A DNA stretch of 55,612 nucleotides from NCBI GenBank assembly GCA_002257045.1, contig NCHD01000007.1, positions 1-55,612 on the forward strand, in the 5' to 3' direction. Within the stretch, counting starts at the first letter, position 1. Each line of letters opens with the position of its first letter. This document shows, one piece after another, positions 17,668 to 26,546 of the stretch. This DNA is from Hydrogenophilales bacterium 16-61-112. Its GTDB lineage: Bacteria; Pseudomonadota; Gammaproteobacteria; Burkholderiales; Thiobacillaceae. The translations under genes were made by a program, and so were the position numbers. Below the pieces are notes generated by a model that saw nothing but the letters and a program-made list of their open reading frames with translations, did no database searches and was not told the DNA's origin.

Positions 17668-19359
17668 ATGTCCCTCACCCTTCAATTCGGCTACGCCACG
17701 GCCACCGGCCCGCGTGAGCGCAACGAGGACTACGGCGGCTTCGTCGAGCCGGCCGATCCGCAGCTGGCGGCGACCAAGGGCATGCTGGCGGTGGTGGCCG
17801 ATGGCGTGTCGGGCGGGTCGCACGGGCGCGAGGCGGCCGAGACCTCGGTGCGCAATCTGCTTGCCGATTACTACGCCACCCCCGACACCTGGGAAACCCC
17901 GCACGCGCTGGGGGCAGTGCTGGCGGCGATCAACCGCTGGCTGTCGGGGCAGATGGCGTCGCGCACCGACGCCGGCGGCATGGCGACCACGCTCACCAGC
18001 CTGGTGCTGCGCGGCCGCCGCTTCCATTACGCCCATGTGGGCGATACCCGCCTGTATCGCCTGCGCGGCGAAACCCTGGAGCAGCTGACGGTCGACCATG
18101 TGTGGGAAACCCCCGGCATGTCGCATGTGCTCAAACGCGCGCTGGGTCTCGACACCCACGTGTTACCGGATTTTGGCGAGGGTGAGCTGCTCGCGGGCGA
18201 TGTTTTTTTGATCGCCTGCGACGGCGTGTGGGAGCCGCTTGGCCAGCTTGAGCTGCACCGCCTGCTGAAACTGCACGACGCGCCGCAGCGGATTGCCGAT
18301 GCGCTGGTCGAGGCGGCGCATGCGCATGGTGGGCAGGACAACGCGACCGCGCTGGTGGTGCGCGTCGACGCGCTCGGCGAGACAGGTGAGGCAGAGGATG
18401 CACTGAGCGATGCGCGCGACCTGCCGCTGCCCGGCAAGCTCGGCGCCGGCGCCCGGCTCGACGATTTCGTGATCGAGGATGTGCTGCACAGCGGCCGCGA
18501 CGCCTTGATCTACCGCGCGCACCACGAAAAAACCGGCCAGCGCTGGGCGCTCAAGACGTTGCAGCCGATTCTGGCGGGCGACGCCAATGCGGCGTGCCGG
18601 CTGCTGGCCGAGGAGTGGTTTTTAAAGCGCGTGCATTCGCACTATTTCCCCGACGTGCTGGCGTTGCCCGGCCGCAATTTCCTGTACTTCGCGGTGCGCT
18701 ATCACGAAGGCGCGACGCTGCAGGACCAGCTCGACGCCGGCCAGCATTTCTCGCCAGTGGAGGTCGTCACTCTGATGATCCGGGTGCTCAAGGGCCTGGC
18801 TGCGCTGCACCGGCTCGACATCGTGCATCGCGACATCAAGCCGGCCAACCTGCACGTCGACCCCGCAGGCAAGCTGCGCATACTCGACCTCGGAGTGGCG
18901 CGCTGTCCCATCCTCGACACGCGCGAGTTGCATGCCCAGCCTGGCACCCCTAGCTACATGGCGCCCGAACTGTTCAACAGTGCCGAGGCCAGCCCGCTGA
19001 GCGATCTCTACGCGCTGGGTGCAAGTGGCTACCACCTGCTTACGCGCAAATATCCCTACGGCGAAATCGAGCCATTCCAGCGACCTAAATTCGGCGAGCC
19101 CGCACCGCCTTCGCGCACCCGCCCGGACATCCCGCCCTGGCTGGAGAACGTGCTGTTGAAAGCGCTTGCGCGCGATCCGGCGCAACGCTTCGAGACTGCC
19201 GAGGAAATGCTGCTGGCGCTGGAGCGCGGCGAAGCCAACCCGCTGCTGCGTCGCCGCACGCCGCTGATCGAGCGCTCGCCCGCTGGCGCCTGGCCGCTGG
19301 TGGCGGCCCTTTCGATCGCGTTGAATCTGCTGCTGCTGTTTGTGCTGCTGGCGAGCTGA
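17668..19359 (+). CDS. PP2C phosphatase / Ser-Thr protein kinase fusion with C-terminal membrane anchor
   Basis: A 563-residue fusion. Residues 5-245 are a PP2C phosphatase with the metal-binding set RNED, VVADGVSGG, HVGDTRLYRL, CDGVWE and GGQDNATALVV. Residues 265-530 are a Hanks-type kinase with the Lys in WALKTLQ, catalytic loop VHRDIKPANL, DLG in place of DFG, and MAPELF. The glycine loop is poor (LHSGRDALIYR). The last 20 residues form one membrane helix, so both domains face the cytoplasm. ATG 17668 is chosen because PP2C motif 1 follows within 20 residues. It sits directly after the nitrate transporter, an arrangement also known in pseudomonads, so it may control nitrate uptake or assimilation. 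The substrate is unknown. Confidence 0.9.
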   Translation: MSLTLQFGYATATGPRERNEDYGGFVEPADPQLAATKGMLAVVADGVSGGSHGREAAETSVRNLLADYYATPDTWETPHALGAVLAAINRWLSGQMASRTDAGGMATTLTSLVLRGRRFHYAHVGDTRLYRLRGETLEQLTVDHVWETPGMSHVLKRALGLDTHVLPDFGEGELLAGDVFLIACDGVWEPLGQLELHRLLKLHDAPQRIADALVEAAHAHGGQDNATALVVRVDALGETGEAEDALSDARDLPLPGKLGAGARLDDFVIEDVLHSGRDALIYRAHHEKTGQRWALKTLQPILAGDANAACRLLAEEWFLKRVHSHYFPDVLALPGRNFLYFAVRYHEGATLQDQLDAGQHFSPVEVVTLMIRVLKGLAALHRLDIVHRDIKPANLHVDPAGKLRILDLGVARCPILDTRELHAQPGTPSYMAPELFNSAEASPLSDLYALGASGYHLLTRKYPYGEIEPFQRPKFGEPAPPSRTRPDIPPWLENVLLKALARDPAQRFETAEEMLLALERGEANPLLRRRTPLIERSPAGAWPLVAALSIALNLLLLFVLLAS

Positions 19360-19383
19360 GAACGGCCGCCCGCCATGACCGCT

Positions 19384-19818
19384 TCAGCGCGGAAACGGCA
19401 TCGCTGGATACGGATAGGGAAGCGCCCCGGGCTGGCCGGGATAGCCCAAAATCGGTGGCGGATATAAGGGCGGGGGCGTCACCGGCTGCTCGGCTTCGCC
19501 AGGTTCATCGGCCTGCGTTTCCTTGCGCTGGCGAGTCTCTTCCGCTTCGCGCGCGGCCGCCGCCGCTTGCCTGTCCTGACGCTGGGCCTGCAGTTCCTGT
19601 GCCTGGGCCGCGTTCTTTCTCAGCCGCTCCGCGGTCGCCCGCACTTCCGCTTCGCTGGGAGGCGGTGCGACCTCCAGTTTTTCGACTTTGCCGGCTTTTG
19701 GCGGGGTGGACGAATAACTCACGTTGCCTGCGCTGTCGACCGATTTATAAAGCGCGTCGGCGCTGGCGGATGCGCTCGCCAGCGCGGCGAGCAGCAGCAA
19801 AACAGGGTGGGGTGACAT
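19384..19818 (-). CDS. DUF4124-type secreted protein
   Basis: A 144-residue protein with an N-terminal signal peptide of about 20 residues ending in ASA. A short DUF4124 core follows (ALYKSVDSAGNVSYSSTPP), then a charged Gln/Arg/Glu-rich segment that looks like a coiled coil, and a Pro-rich tail. AAGGAG lies just before the ATG. The function of DUF4124 is unknown. It is convergent with the PP2C-kinase gene. Confidence 0.78.
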   Translation of the reverse strand: MSPHPVLLLLAALASASASADALYKSVDSAGNVSYSSTPPKAGKVEKLEVAPPPSEAEVRATAERLRKNAAQAQELQAQRQDRQAAAAAREAEETRQRKETQADEPGEAEQPVTPPPLYPPPILGYPGQPGALPYPYPAMPFPR

Positions 19819-19865
19819 TCAGGGTTCTCCTTTCAGCGTAGGAACGCGTGATCCGGGCGGCAGCC

Positions 19866-20666
19866 TTACCTGCAACGCATGTCCGGCGTGAGTCGCATCC
19901 ACTTGGTCAGCCAGTTCTTCGCCCGTTCGCGTGCATGGCGTGCGGCGACTTTTTCTTCCGGCGTCTGGTCGGGGCGAAAGTCGAATGCGCGCCGCGCCAT
20001 CGGGTATTCCTGCCACTCCACCGGCACGCCGCGTTCCCACAAGGCGTAAAACGCGCGGCCGCCATTCATCCGGCGCAACTCGTAATCGGCGTCGCCGATC
20101 AGGAACAGCATCGGGGTGGTGATCTGCGTAATTTCGGGGGCAATGCGGAACAGTTGGTCGGGTTCCGGCGCGTTGGGGTTCTGCATGTGGCCGTAGTAGC
20201 TGACGATGGTGGCGAGATCGGCGCCGCGTTTGGCTGCCAGCCGGATCGCGTAATACGGCCCGCGCGACAGGCCGACCACGCCGACCGGCTGCTTGCAGGC
20301 GTTCGGTAACGCCTTCAGGTAATCCAGTCCGGCCTCGACGTCGAGTTCGGTGTCCGGGTTGTGCGCCGACGGCCAGCGTTCGATGAAGCGCCCGCTTTGC
20401 CAGTCCGGCGCAACCACCAGAAAGCCCTGTTCGGCGAGTTCGCGCACATGGGCGCGCTCGTCGCCTTCGTAGCCGCGTTTGGCGTGGATGAACAGCACCG
20501 GCGGGAAAGGTCCCGTGCCGGCTGGCGTGGCGATTTCGACCGGCACCTCGGAGCCGTCGGCGGCCTTGATCGTGGCCTGGGTCAGGCTGATTTCACCCGC
20601 GCGGGCGACGCCGGTCCCGCTGTGTGCCGATGCTAAGATGACGGCCGCAATGACAAGTCTTTTCAT
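19866..20666 (-). CDS. Dienelactone-hydrolase-like protein, exported
   Basis: A 266-residue protein. A signal peptide of about 23 residues (ending near VARA) follows ATG 20666, which has GGGAAAG upstream; an ATG seven codons earlier is less likely. The alpha/beta-hydrolase core shows VLFIHAKRGYEG, the nucleophile elbow VGLSRGPYY and the acid loop LIGDADYE. Where dienelactone hydrolases have the catalytic His before AFDF, this protein reads MARRAFDFRP, so the His seems to be replaced by Arg. It may be catalytically altered or use another His. Substrate unknown. Confidence 0.75.
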   Translation of the reverse strand: MKRLVIAAVILASAHSGTGVARAGEISLTQATIKAADGSEVPVEIATPAGTGPFPPVLFIHAKRGYEGDERAHVRELAEQGFLVVAPDWQSGRFIERWPSAHNPDTELDVEAGLDYLKALPNACKQPVGVVGLSRGPYYAIRLAAKRGADLATIVSYYGHMQNPNAPEPDQLFRIAPEITQITTPMLFLIGDADYELRRMNGGRAFYALWERGVPVEWQEYPMARRAFDFRPDQTPEEKVAARHARERAKNWLTKWMRLTPDMRCR

Positions 20667-20741
20667 GGTCTTTCCCAGCAATTTCACTGCGGCCTATTTT
20701 AGGCCAGCGCAGCGGCTTCTTCGCGCGGACTGTTTGCCTTC

Positions 20742-21551
20742 ATGAGTCCCGCATTCGACGAGCCGACGATCCCGGCTGTCTCGCCGGCCGTTCGGCGCAT
20801 GCTGCTTGCCGGCTGGATTTCGCTCGGCGTGCATGCCGCGCTGATCGCGCTGGTGCAGGTGGCGCCGCCTGCCGCGACCACGTCGTCAGGCGCGCCTGTG
20901 ATCGAAGCGCGGCTGGCGCCACGGCAGCCTGCGCCAGCGGTTGCGATGGCGCCGCCTGCCGTGCCGGTCGCCGCTGCGCCCGAAACTCCCGCGACCGCAA
21001 GCCTCCCGCTACAGCCGAGCCTGCTGCAGGACACGCTGCCGGTCGCGCGTCCTGACACTGCGCCACCCAAGCCAGCAACCCTTGCCTCACTGCCGCCCAC
21101 GCCTGCAGCGATTGCGCCCGCGCCGTCTGCTCCGGCGCAGCCTGCGGTATCGCCGCCGGTCGAGACTTCGGCGCCGGATCAACCCACGCCGGCGGTCGTT
21201 GCGACACCGCCCGCAGTGGCCATCACCAGCGCGGTCGATCTCACCTATTACAGCGCGCGCGAGGTCGATGTGCATCCACGCGCACTGGGCCAGGTGGTGC
21301 CGGACTACCCGGCCGAGGCCGACCGCCGGCGCGTGTCCGGCAAGCTGCTGCTGCAACTGAAGCTGCAGGCCGATGGCCGCGTCAGCGATCTGCAGGTGCT
21401 GAGGGCTTCCCCGCCCGGCGTATTCGACGAATCGGCGCTGCAGGCGTTTCGCCGCGCGCGTTTTGCGCCCGCGCAAAAGAACGGCCGCCCGGTACGGGCG
21501 CTGGTGCAGATCGAGGTGGTGTACGACTGGGAAGGTCAGATGACGCGCTGA
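20742..21551 (+). CDS. TonB-family energy transducer
   Basis: A 269-residue protein. A short cytoplasmic start is followed by one membrane helix (GWISLGVHAALIALVQV) and a long Pro/Ala-rich periplasmic stretch (about residues 50-160). The C-terminal 80 residues form a TonB domain, with VVPDYPAEADRRRVSGKLLL and ESALQAFRRARFAPA. Such proteins transmit proton-motive force to outer-membrane receptors. No exbB or exbD lies next to it, so it would depend on partners elsewhere. Confidence 0.85.
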   Translation: MSPAFDEPTIPAVSPAVRRMLLAGWISLGVHAALIALVQVAPPAATTSSGAPVIEARLAPRQPAPAVAMAPPAVPVAAAPETPATASLPLQPSLLQDTLPVARPDTAPPKPATLASLPPTPAAIAPAPSAPAQPAVSPPVETSAPDQPTPAVVATPPAVAITSAVDLTYYSAREVDVHPRALGQVVPDYPAEADRRRVSGKLLLQLKLQADGRVSDLQVLRASPPGVFDESALQAFRRARFAPAQKNGRPVRALVQIEVVYDWEGQMTR

Positions 21552-21614
21552 TGCGCGGACGCACAAAGCCGTGCATTGGTTGTTCGTTCAGGCAGGCGGA
21601 GGCGAGCCCCCGGC

Positions 21615-22016
21615 TTAATGCTTGGGGCCGTGACCGTTCTTGCCGTTGCCTTTTCCGTTGCCGTGTTTGCCGCCGTTGCCGCGATGCTGCTTTTGGTAGC
21701 GCGGCACATATTCATTCTGGTACCAGCTGTCTTTCACAAAGTAGACCCGCTCGCCGCACGCGTTGTACTCGCGGCAATGCTTGCGCCAGTTGCGCGCGTG
21801 GCCGGGCGGAACATGCATGTAAATCGGCGCGCGCCGAACGGCAGTACGCTCGATGTACTTGGGCTGACTGTACAGGATGCGCGGCTGCGGAAAATCACCG
21901 ATGTCGATACGCCCATAGAAACCGGGCTGGCCGATGCTGACCGACACGCCGACATCGGCTGCCTGCGCCGGAACGGCTGCAAGGACCAGAGCGGCTGCGA
22001 AAAATACGGGCTTCAT
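21615..22016 (-). CDS. Small secreted protein of unknown function, basic Gly/Asn/His-rich tail
   Basis: A 133-residue protein with a clear signal peptide of about 19 residues ending in AQA and AGGAGA before the ATG. The mature part holds two Cys (KHCREYNACGE) and several Tyr/Arg-rich stretches, and ends in a low-complexity GNGKGNGKNGHG tail. I do not recognise a named domain. It lies 60 bp upstream of copA on the same strand in the order of transcription after copA, so it could be co-transcribed with it, and the His-rich tail could bind metal. That is inference. Confidence 0.7.
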   Translation of the reverse strand: MKPVFFAAALVLAAVPAQAADVGVSVSIGQPGFYGRIDIGDFPQPRILYSQPKYIERTAVRRAPIYMHVPPGHARNWRKHCREYNACGERVYFVKDSWYQNEYVPRYQKQHRGNGGKHGNGKGNGKNGHGPKH

Positions 22017-22076
22017 ATTGATTCTCCTGAAGGCTTGGTTTCGATGGGAGTCAGACTGTTGCTGAAAGGGGGGGCG

Positions 22077-24479
22077 TCACGCCCGGACAGGGGCTTTGGC
22101 GTCAGCCTGCGCAGAGGCCGTGCGCCAGCGCCGCAGCAGCAGGGCATTGCTCACCACGCTGACGCTGGAGAACGCCATCGCCGCACCGGCGATCACTGGG
22201 TTGAGCAGCCCCGCGGCCGCCAGCGGAATCCCCACCACGTTGTAGACAAACGCCCAGAACAGGTTCTGGCGGATCTTGGCGTAGGTGCGTTTGGAGATAT
22301 CAATCGCGTCGGCCACCAGCGCCGGGTCGCCGCGCATCAGGGTGATGCCGGCTGTGTGCATGGCGACGTCGCTGCCGCTGCTCATGGCAATGCCGACATC
22401 GGCGGCGGCCAGCGCGGGGGCGTCGTTGATGCCGTCGCCGACCATCGCCACGGTCTTGCCCGCGGTTTTGAGTTGCGCCACGTGCGCGGCCTTGTCGGCG
22501 GGCAGCACCTCGGCCAGCACGCTATCGATGCCGAGTGTGGTCGCCGCTTTTTGTGCCGCGCCGCGGTTGTCGCCGGTGAGCATGATGGTGGTGATGCCGC
22601 GCGCCTTGAGCCGGGCCACGCCCGCCGCCGCGCCGGGTTTGACGGCGTCGCCGAACGCCAGCACGCCGAGCGCGCGGCGGTCGCGGGCACGCGCCAGCCA
22701 TGACACGGTGCGGCCGGCCGCTTCCTGTTCGGTGGCGACGGGGTCGAGCGTGGCGGTGGTCACATCGTTTTCAAGCATCAGGCGGCGATTGCCCAGCCAG
22801 TACGTTTCGCCATCGACATCGCCGACCATGCCGCGTCCCGGCAGCGCCTGTTGCGCCTGCGCGGGCAACACCGTCAACGCTGCGGCTTCTGTCAGCACCG
22901 CGCGCGCCAGCGGGTGTTCGCTGCCCGCCTGCAAACTCGCGGCGATGGCCAGCACCTCATTATTGTCGTGTCCTTCCGCCGCCACGCACGCCGCCACATG
23001 CGGCATGCCGTCGGTGAGCGTGCCGGTCTTGTCGAACACCACGGTGGTGATTTTGTGTGCAAGTTCCAGCGCTTCGGCATCCTTGATCAGAATGCCATGG
23101 CGCGCAGCGACGCCGGTGCCTGCCATGATCGCGGTGGGGGTGGCGAGTCCCAGCGCGCACGGGCAGGCGATTACCAGCACCGCCACCGCGTTGAGGATGG
23201 CGACTTCGGCATTGCCGCCGAGCGTCCACCAGGCGATGAAGGTGACCAGCGCAATGCCCATCACCACCGGCACGAACACCGCGCTCACCTTGTCCACCAG
23301 CCGCTGGATCGGCGCCTTGGCGGCCTGCGCGTTTTCCACCAGGCGGATGATGCGCGCCAGCGTGGTCTCCAAGCCTACCGCCGTGGTGCGCGCAAGCAGC
23401 ACGCCATGCGTGTTGATCGCGCCTCCGGTCAGCGCATCGCCCGGTTGCTTGTCGACCGGCAGCGATTCACCGGTGAGCATCGATTCATCGACCTGACTGG
23501 TGCCCTCGACAATCTCGCCGTCCACCGGCACCCGTTCGCCAGGGCGAATCACCACCAAGTCGCCGACGCGGATCGCGTCGATCGGCACATCGCGGTCAAC
23601 GCCGTCCGTCCGCACCCGCGCGGTGAGCGGCCGTAAGGCTTGCAGCGCGCGGATCGCCTCGGTGGTCTGGCGCTTGGCACGCGTTTCCAGCCACTTGCCG
23701 AGCAGCACCAGACTGATCACCACCGCCGATGCCTCGAAATACAGGTGCATGGCGTCGGCGTGCGTCAGCAACAGATACACGGAGAGCCCATACGCCGCAC
23801 TGGTGCCCACCGCCACCAGCAGGTCCATGTTGCCGCTGCCCGCGCGCAAGGCCTTCCAGCCGGCGCGATAAAACCGCGCGCCGAGCCAAAACTGCACCGG
23901 CGTCGCCAGCGCCCATTGCAGCCAACCCGGCAGCATCCAGTGCGCGCCGGCCAGGCTGCCGAGCATCGGCGCGATCAGCGGCAGCGACAGGGCTATCGCC
24001 AATGCCACCGGCCACCAGTCCGGCAACGCGCGTGCCGGAGGCGTTTGGATTTCGCTTGCCGCCTGCGGCAGCTGCGCGCCGTAGCCTGCGCGTTCCACCG
24101 CAGCGATCAAGGTGGCCGCCGAAATGCCTTTCGCCAGCTTGATCGTGGCCTGCTCGGTGGCCAGGTTGACGCTGGCATCGAGCACGCCGGGTACTTTGTT
24201 CAATGCCTTTTCGACCCGCGCTGAGCAGCTGGCGCAGGTCATGCCGGTGATGTCGAGGGTGCAGGATTCGGTGGGGACGCTGAAGCCGGATTTTTCGATG
24301 GCGCGCTGCACGGATGCGATGTCGGTATCGCCGGAAACCGTTGCGATTTCGGTTGCCAGGTTCACGGTGGCGTCGGTGACACCGGGCAGTTGTTTCAGCA
24401 CTTTTTCCACCCGCGCCGAGCAGCTGGCGCAGGTCATGCCTTCGATGCCGACGGTGAGTGGGTGGGGTGGGGTGGGCAT
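22077..24479 (-). CDS. copA: Copper-exporting P1B-type ATPase
   Basis: An 800-residue P-type ATPase. Two N-terminal heavy-metal domains each carry [13 protein letters not shown] (about residues 14 and 82). About eight membrane helices follow. Key motifs: phosphatase loop TGESLP, the metal-transport motif CPCALG, phosphorylation site DKTGTLTDG, and the hinge [13 protein letters not shown] in helix 6 with two CxxC domains indicates Cu(I) specificity. It pumps copper from the cytoplasm. CGGAG stands upstream of the ATG. No cueR-type regulator is adjacent. Confidence 0.94.
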   Translation of the reverse strand: MPTPPHPLTVGIEGMTCASCSARVEKVLKQLPGVTDATVNLATEIATVSGDTDIASVQRAIEKSGFSVPTESCTLDITGMTCASCSARVEKALNKVPGVLDASVNLATEQATIKLAKGISAATLIAAVERAGYGAQLPQAASEIQTPPARALPDWWPVALAIALSLPLIAPMLGSLAGAHWMLPGWLQWALATPVQFWLGARFYRAGWKALRAGSGNMDLLVAVGTSAAYGLSVYLLLTHADAMHLYFEASAVVISLVLLGKWLETRAKRQTTEAIRALQALRPLTARVRTDGVDRDVPIDAIRVGDLVVIRPGERVPVDGEIVEGTSQVDESMLTGESLPVDKQPGDALTGGAINTHGVLLARTTAVGLETTLARIIRLVENAQAAKAPIQRLVDKVSAVFVPVVMGIALVTFIAWWTLGGNAEVAILNAVAVLVIACPCALGLATPTAIMAGTGVAARHGILIKDAEALELAHKITTVVFDKTGTLTDGMPHVAACVAAEGHDNNEVLAIAASLQAGSEHPLARAVLTEAAALTVLPAQAQQALPGRGMVGDVDGETYWLGNRRLMLENDVTTATLDPVATEQEAAGRTVSWLARARDRRALGVLAFGDAVKPGAAAGVARLKARGITTIMLTGDNRGAAQKAATTLGIDSVLAEVLPADKAAHVAQLKTAGKTVAMVGDGINDAPALAAADVGIAMSSGSDVAMHTAGITLMRGDPALVADAIDISKRTYAKIRQNLFWAFVYNVVGIPLAAAGLLNPVIAGAAMAFSSVSVVSNALLLRRWRTASAQADAKAPVRA

Positions 24480-24548
24480 TGTGGGCTCCGGGTGGGGGTA
24501 AGGGATTGCACCATAGACCTTGCCATGAGGGAAAGGTTTGTTGAAGAC

Positions 24549-24645
24549 TTCCCCCTTTGGAAAAGCACCCTGAAGGGCATAAAGGGGATTGAGGGGGATT
24601 TGAAGCCGTTGTTTGATTGAGGCTGGTTGGCCGGGCTACCCCCGG
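24549..24645. repeat. Partial copy of the dispersed repeat that also borders the 34-kb cassette
   Basis: The text from TTCCCCCTTTGG through AGGGCATAAAGGGGATTGAGG and on to GGCTGGTTGGCCGGG is nearly the same as 33923-33985. It lacks the CTTTCTTT hairpin and the following 200 bp. A second piece of the family lies at 35090-35160 in reverse. This 250-bp gap between copA and mltA holds no gene that I see. Confidence 0.75.
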
Positions 24646-24729
24646 ACAATGGTCAGTAGTCCTGCAAATACCTTAACTACAACAACCAGCCTCTCGGCAA
24701 GCTCAAAGCAAACGCTTTGCGTTCAGCCC

Positions 24730-25935
24730 TCAGTGCCGCGCACGGGCAATCGGGTAATCCTTTGGCAACAACACCCACATCTTCCCCCGCTGCTTCATCC
24801 GCCCGGCGAGCTCCCCCGCCGCATCCCCAAACCCCCAGAACACATCCGCCCGCACGCCGCCACGAATTGCGCCGCCGGTGTCCTGTGCCATCACCAGCTT
24901 GTTCAACGGCAGCGTTGAATTGGGTTGGGTGGTGGCGAGAAAAACCGGCGCGCCCAATGGAATGAAGCGTGGGTCGACGGCGATCGAACGGCCGCCGGTG
25001 AGCGGAATGCCGAGCGCGCCGAGCGGGCCGGACAGGCCATTGGGCAGTTCGCGGAAAAAAACGAAACTGGGGTTGCTGGCGAGCAGTTCCGGCAGTTTGT
25101 CCGGGTTTTGCATACCCCAGTTCTTGATGCCCTGCATCGAAGCCTGTTCGAGTTTGAGCTCGCCGCGCTCGACCAGCAGCTTGCCGATGGATTTGTAGGG
25201 GTGGCCGTTCTGGTCTGCGTAGCCGACGCGCATGTGGCTGCCGTCCGGCAGTTCGATGCGGCCGGAGCCCTGGATCTGCAGGAAGAACAGGTCGACCGGG
25301 TCTTCTGCCCAGGCGATGGGTTTGCCCTTGAAGCCGTCGCCATTGGCGGCGGCCTCGATTTCCTTGCGAACGGGGTAGGGCACCAGCTTGTTGCCCATCA
25401 GCCGTCCGCGCAGGCGCAGATTCTTCAGTTCGGGATAGACGCTGGCCAGGTCGACCGTGACGAGATCGTCCGGCACCGCGTACAGCGGATAGCGCGCCCG
25501 CTCGGTCCGCACGCGGTCACCTTTCAGCAGCGGCTCGTAATAGCCCGTGACCAGGCCTTCGGCGCTGCCGTCTTCCTGCGTGGCTTGATACAGCTGGAAT
25601 CGTTGCTCGAAAAATGCGCGCGCTGCAGCGTCATCGGGCGCCGGCAGGGCGGCGGCATCGTTGCAGGCGGCTTGCCAGGCGCCTTGTTTTTTGAGCGTGC
25701 TGCAGCCCAGCAAAAAGGCGCCCCAGGCTTCGCCAGTGGTGTCGCTCTGCCACGCGGCGAGCGTGCTCCACTCAACCGGCTTGAGCGTGGGATAGGTAAT
25801 CGCCGGGGTCGGAATCAGCACCGGTGATCGCGTTACCGGCGGGACGGGTTTCGGGACGGGAACAGGGACCTCTGGCTGCACTGCACAGGCAGACAACAAC
25901 AGGGCAAACAGCCATGGACTTGCGCGTAACAGCAT
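24730..25935 (-). CDS. mltA: Membrane-bound lytic murein transglycosylase A
   Basis: A 401-residue lipoprotein. From ATG 25935 a signal peptide ends in the lipobox LLSAC. The MltA barrel domain includes VTGYYEPLLKG, with the 3D-type C-terminal domain around VMAQDTGGAIRG, which holds the catalytic Asp region. It cleaves peptidoglycan glycan strands to 1,6-anhydro ends at the outer membrane. An upstream in-frame ATG at 25983 would give a poor signal peptide, so 25935 is preferred. Divergent to a small membrane-protein frame and to the trp block, as is common in betaproteobacteria. Confidence 0.92.
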   Translation of the reverse strand: MLLRASPWLFALLLSACAVQPEVPVPVPKPVPPVTRSPVLIPTPAITYPTLKPVEWSTLAAWQSDTTGEAWGAFLLGCSTLKKQGAWQAACNDAAALPAPDDAAARAFFEQRFQLYQATQEDGSAEGLVTGYYEPLLKGDRVRTERARYPLYAVPDDLVTVDLASVYPELKNLRLRGRLMGNKLVPYPVRKEIEAAANGDGFKGKPIAWAEDPVDLFFLQIQGSGRIELPDGSHMRVGYADQNGHPYKSIGKLLVERGELKLEQASMQGIKNWGMQNPDKLPELLASNPSFVFFRELPNGLSGPLGALGIPLTGGRSIAVDPRFIPLGAPVFLATTQPNSTLPLNKLVMAQDTGGAIRGGVRADVFWGFGDAAGELAGRMKQRGKMWVLLPKDYPIARARH

Positions 25936-25998
25936 CACGGGTGAAGATGGCTCGGGTCGAAAACACGCGTCGAGTATAACCATGGGGAGACGGGTTTG

Positions 25999-26091
25999 AT
26001 GGGGAGCCAGGGACTGGGTTGGTTGGTGCTGGAGGCCGGAATTGCCTTGAGCCTGTTTGTGTTCATCATCTGGTGGACGATGAGGAAGTAA
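25999..26091 (+). CDS. Small single-helix membrane protein, 30 residues
   Basis: A short frame ATG 25999 to TAA 26089-26091. A GGGGAGA ribosome site stands 8 bp upstream. The product starts MGSQGLGWLVLEAG, continues with one hydrophobic helix rich in Ile, Leu, Phe and Val, then WW and a basic end TMRK, which is the layout of a small inner-membrane protein with the C-terminus in the cytoplasm. It lies in the mltA-apaG gap. No family is known to me. Support is the ribosome site and the amino-acid pattern only. Confidence 0.6.
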   Translation: MGSQGLGWLVLEAGIALSLFVFIIWWTMRK

Positions 26092-26148
26092 GCGGTGAAC
26101 AGGTTGAAGTGCTTGCGCGCCGCTTTCGCTCCCCGCTCTTCCTCTAAA

Positions 26149-26472
26149 TCAATGCAGAACCCGTGGCATCGACAGCGTGAACGACGGAATCTCTGCATCG
26201 AACTTGTTGCCGTCTTCCGCCACCATCTGATAGCTGCCGCGCATGGTGCCGACCGGCGTCGCCATCGCGGTGCCGCTGGTGTACTCGAAGCTTTCACCCG
26301 GCCGCAGCAACGGCTGTTCGCCGACCACGCCCAAACCCTTCACTTCCTGCGTGACGTTTTCCGCGTCGGTGATGATCCAGTGACGCGAGATCAACTGGGC
26401 CGAAACCGTGCCGGTGTTTGAGATGGAAATTTCTTGCCTTCGGCCACGGTTTTGCTCGACGGGTATGGAATG
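26149..26472 (-). pseudogene. apaG: ApaG-like protein with degenerate N-terminus
   Basis: The C-terminal two thirds are clearly Apa[38 protein letters not shown] and GTMRGSYQMVAEDG. Upstream of ISISNTGTV the frame reads [10 protein letters not shown] where the family has a longer strand such as NRYVFAY, and there is no ATG, GTG or TTG at a sensible place before the frame runs into the rpe promoter region. The usual first 25-30 residues are therefore missing or scrambled. Translation from a rare codon cannot be excluded. ApaG is a small beta-sandwich protein of uncertain role, often linked to the rpe-gph-trp block as here. Confidence 0.65.
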
Positions 26473-26546
26473 GCTGCAGTGTAACGCAATGGCGTGGCGG
26501 GCTGCTAAAATGCACCCAGTCAAACCCAATAACCCCGGAGCCTTCC

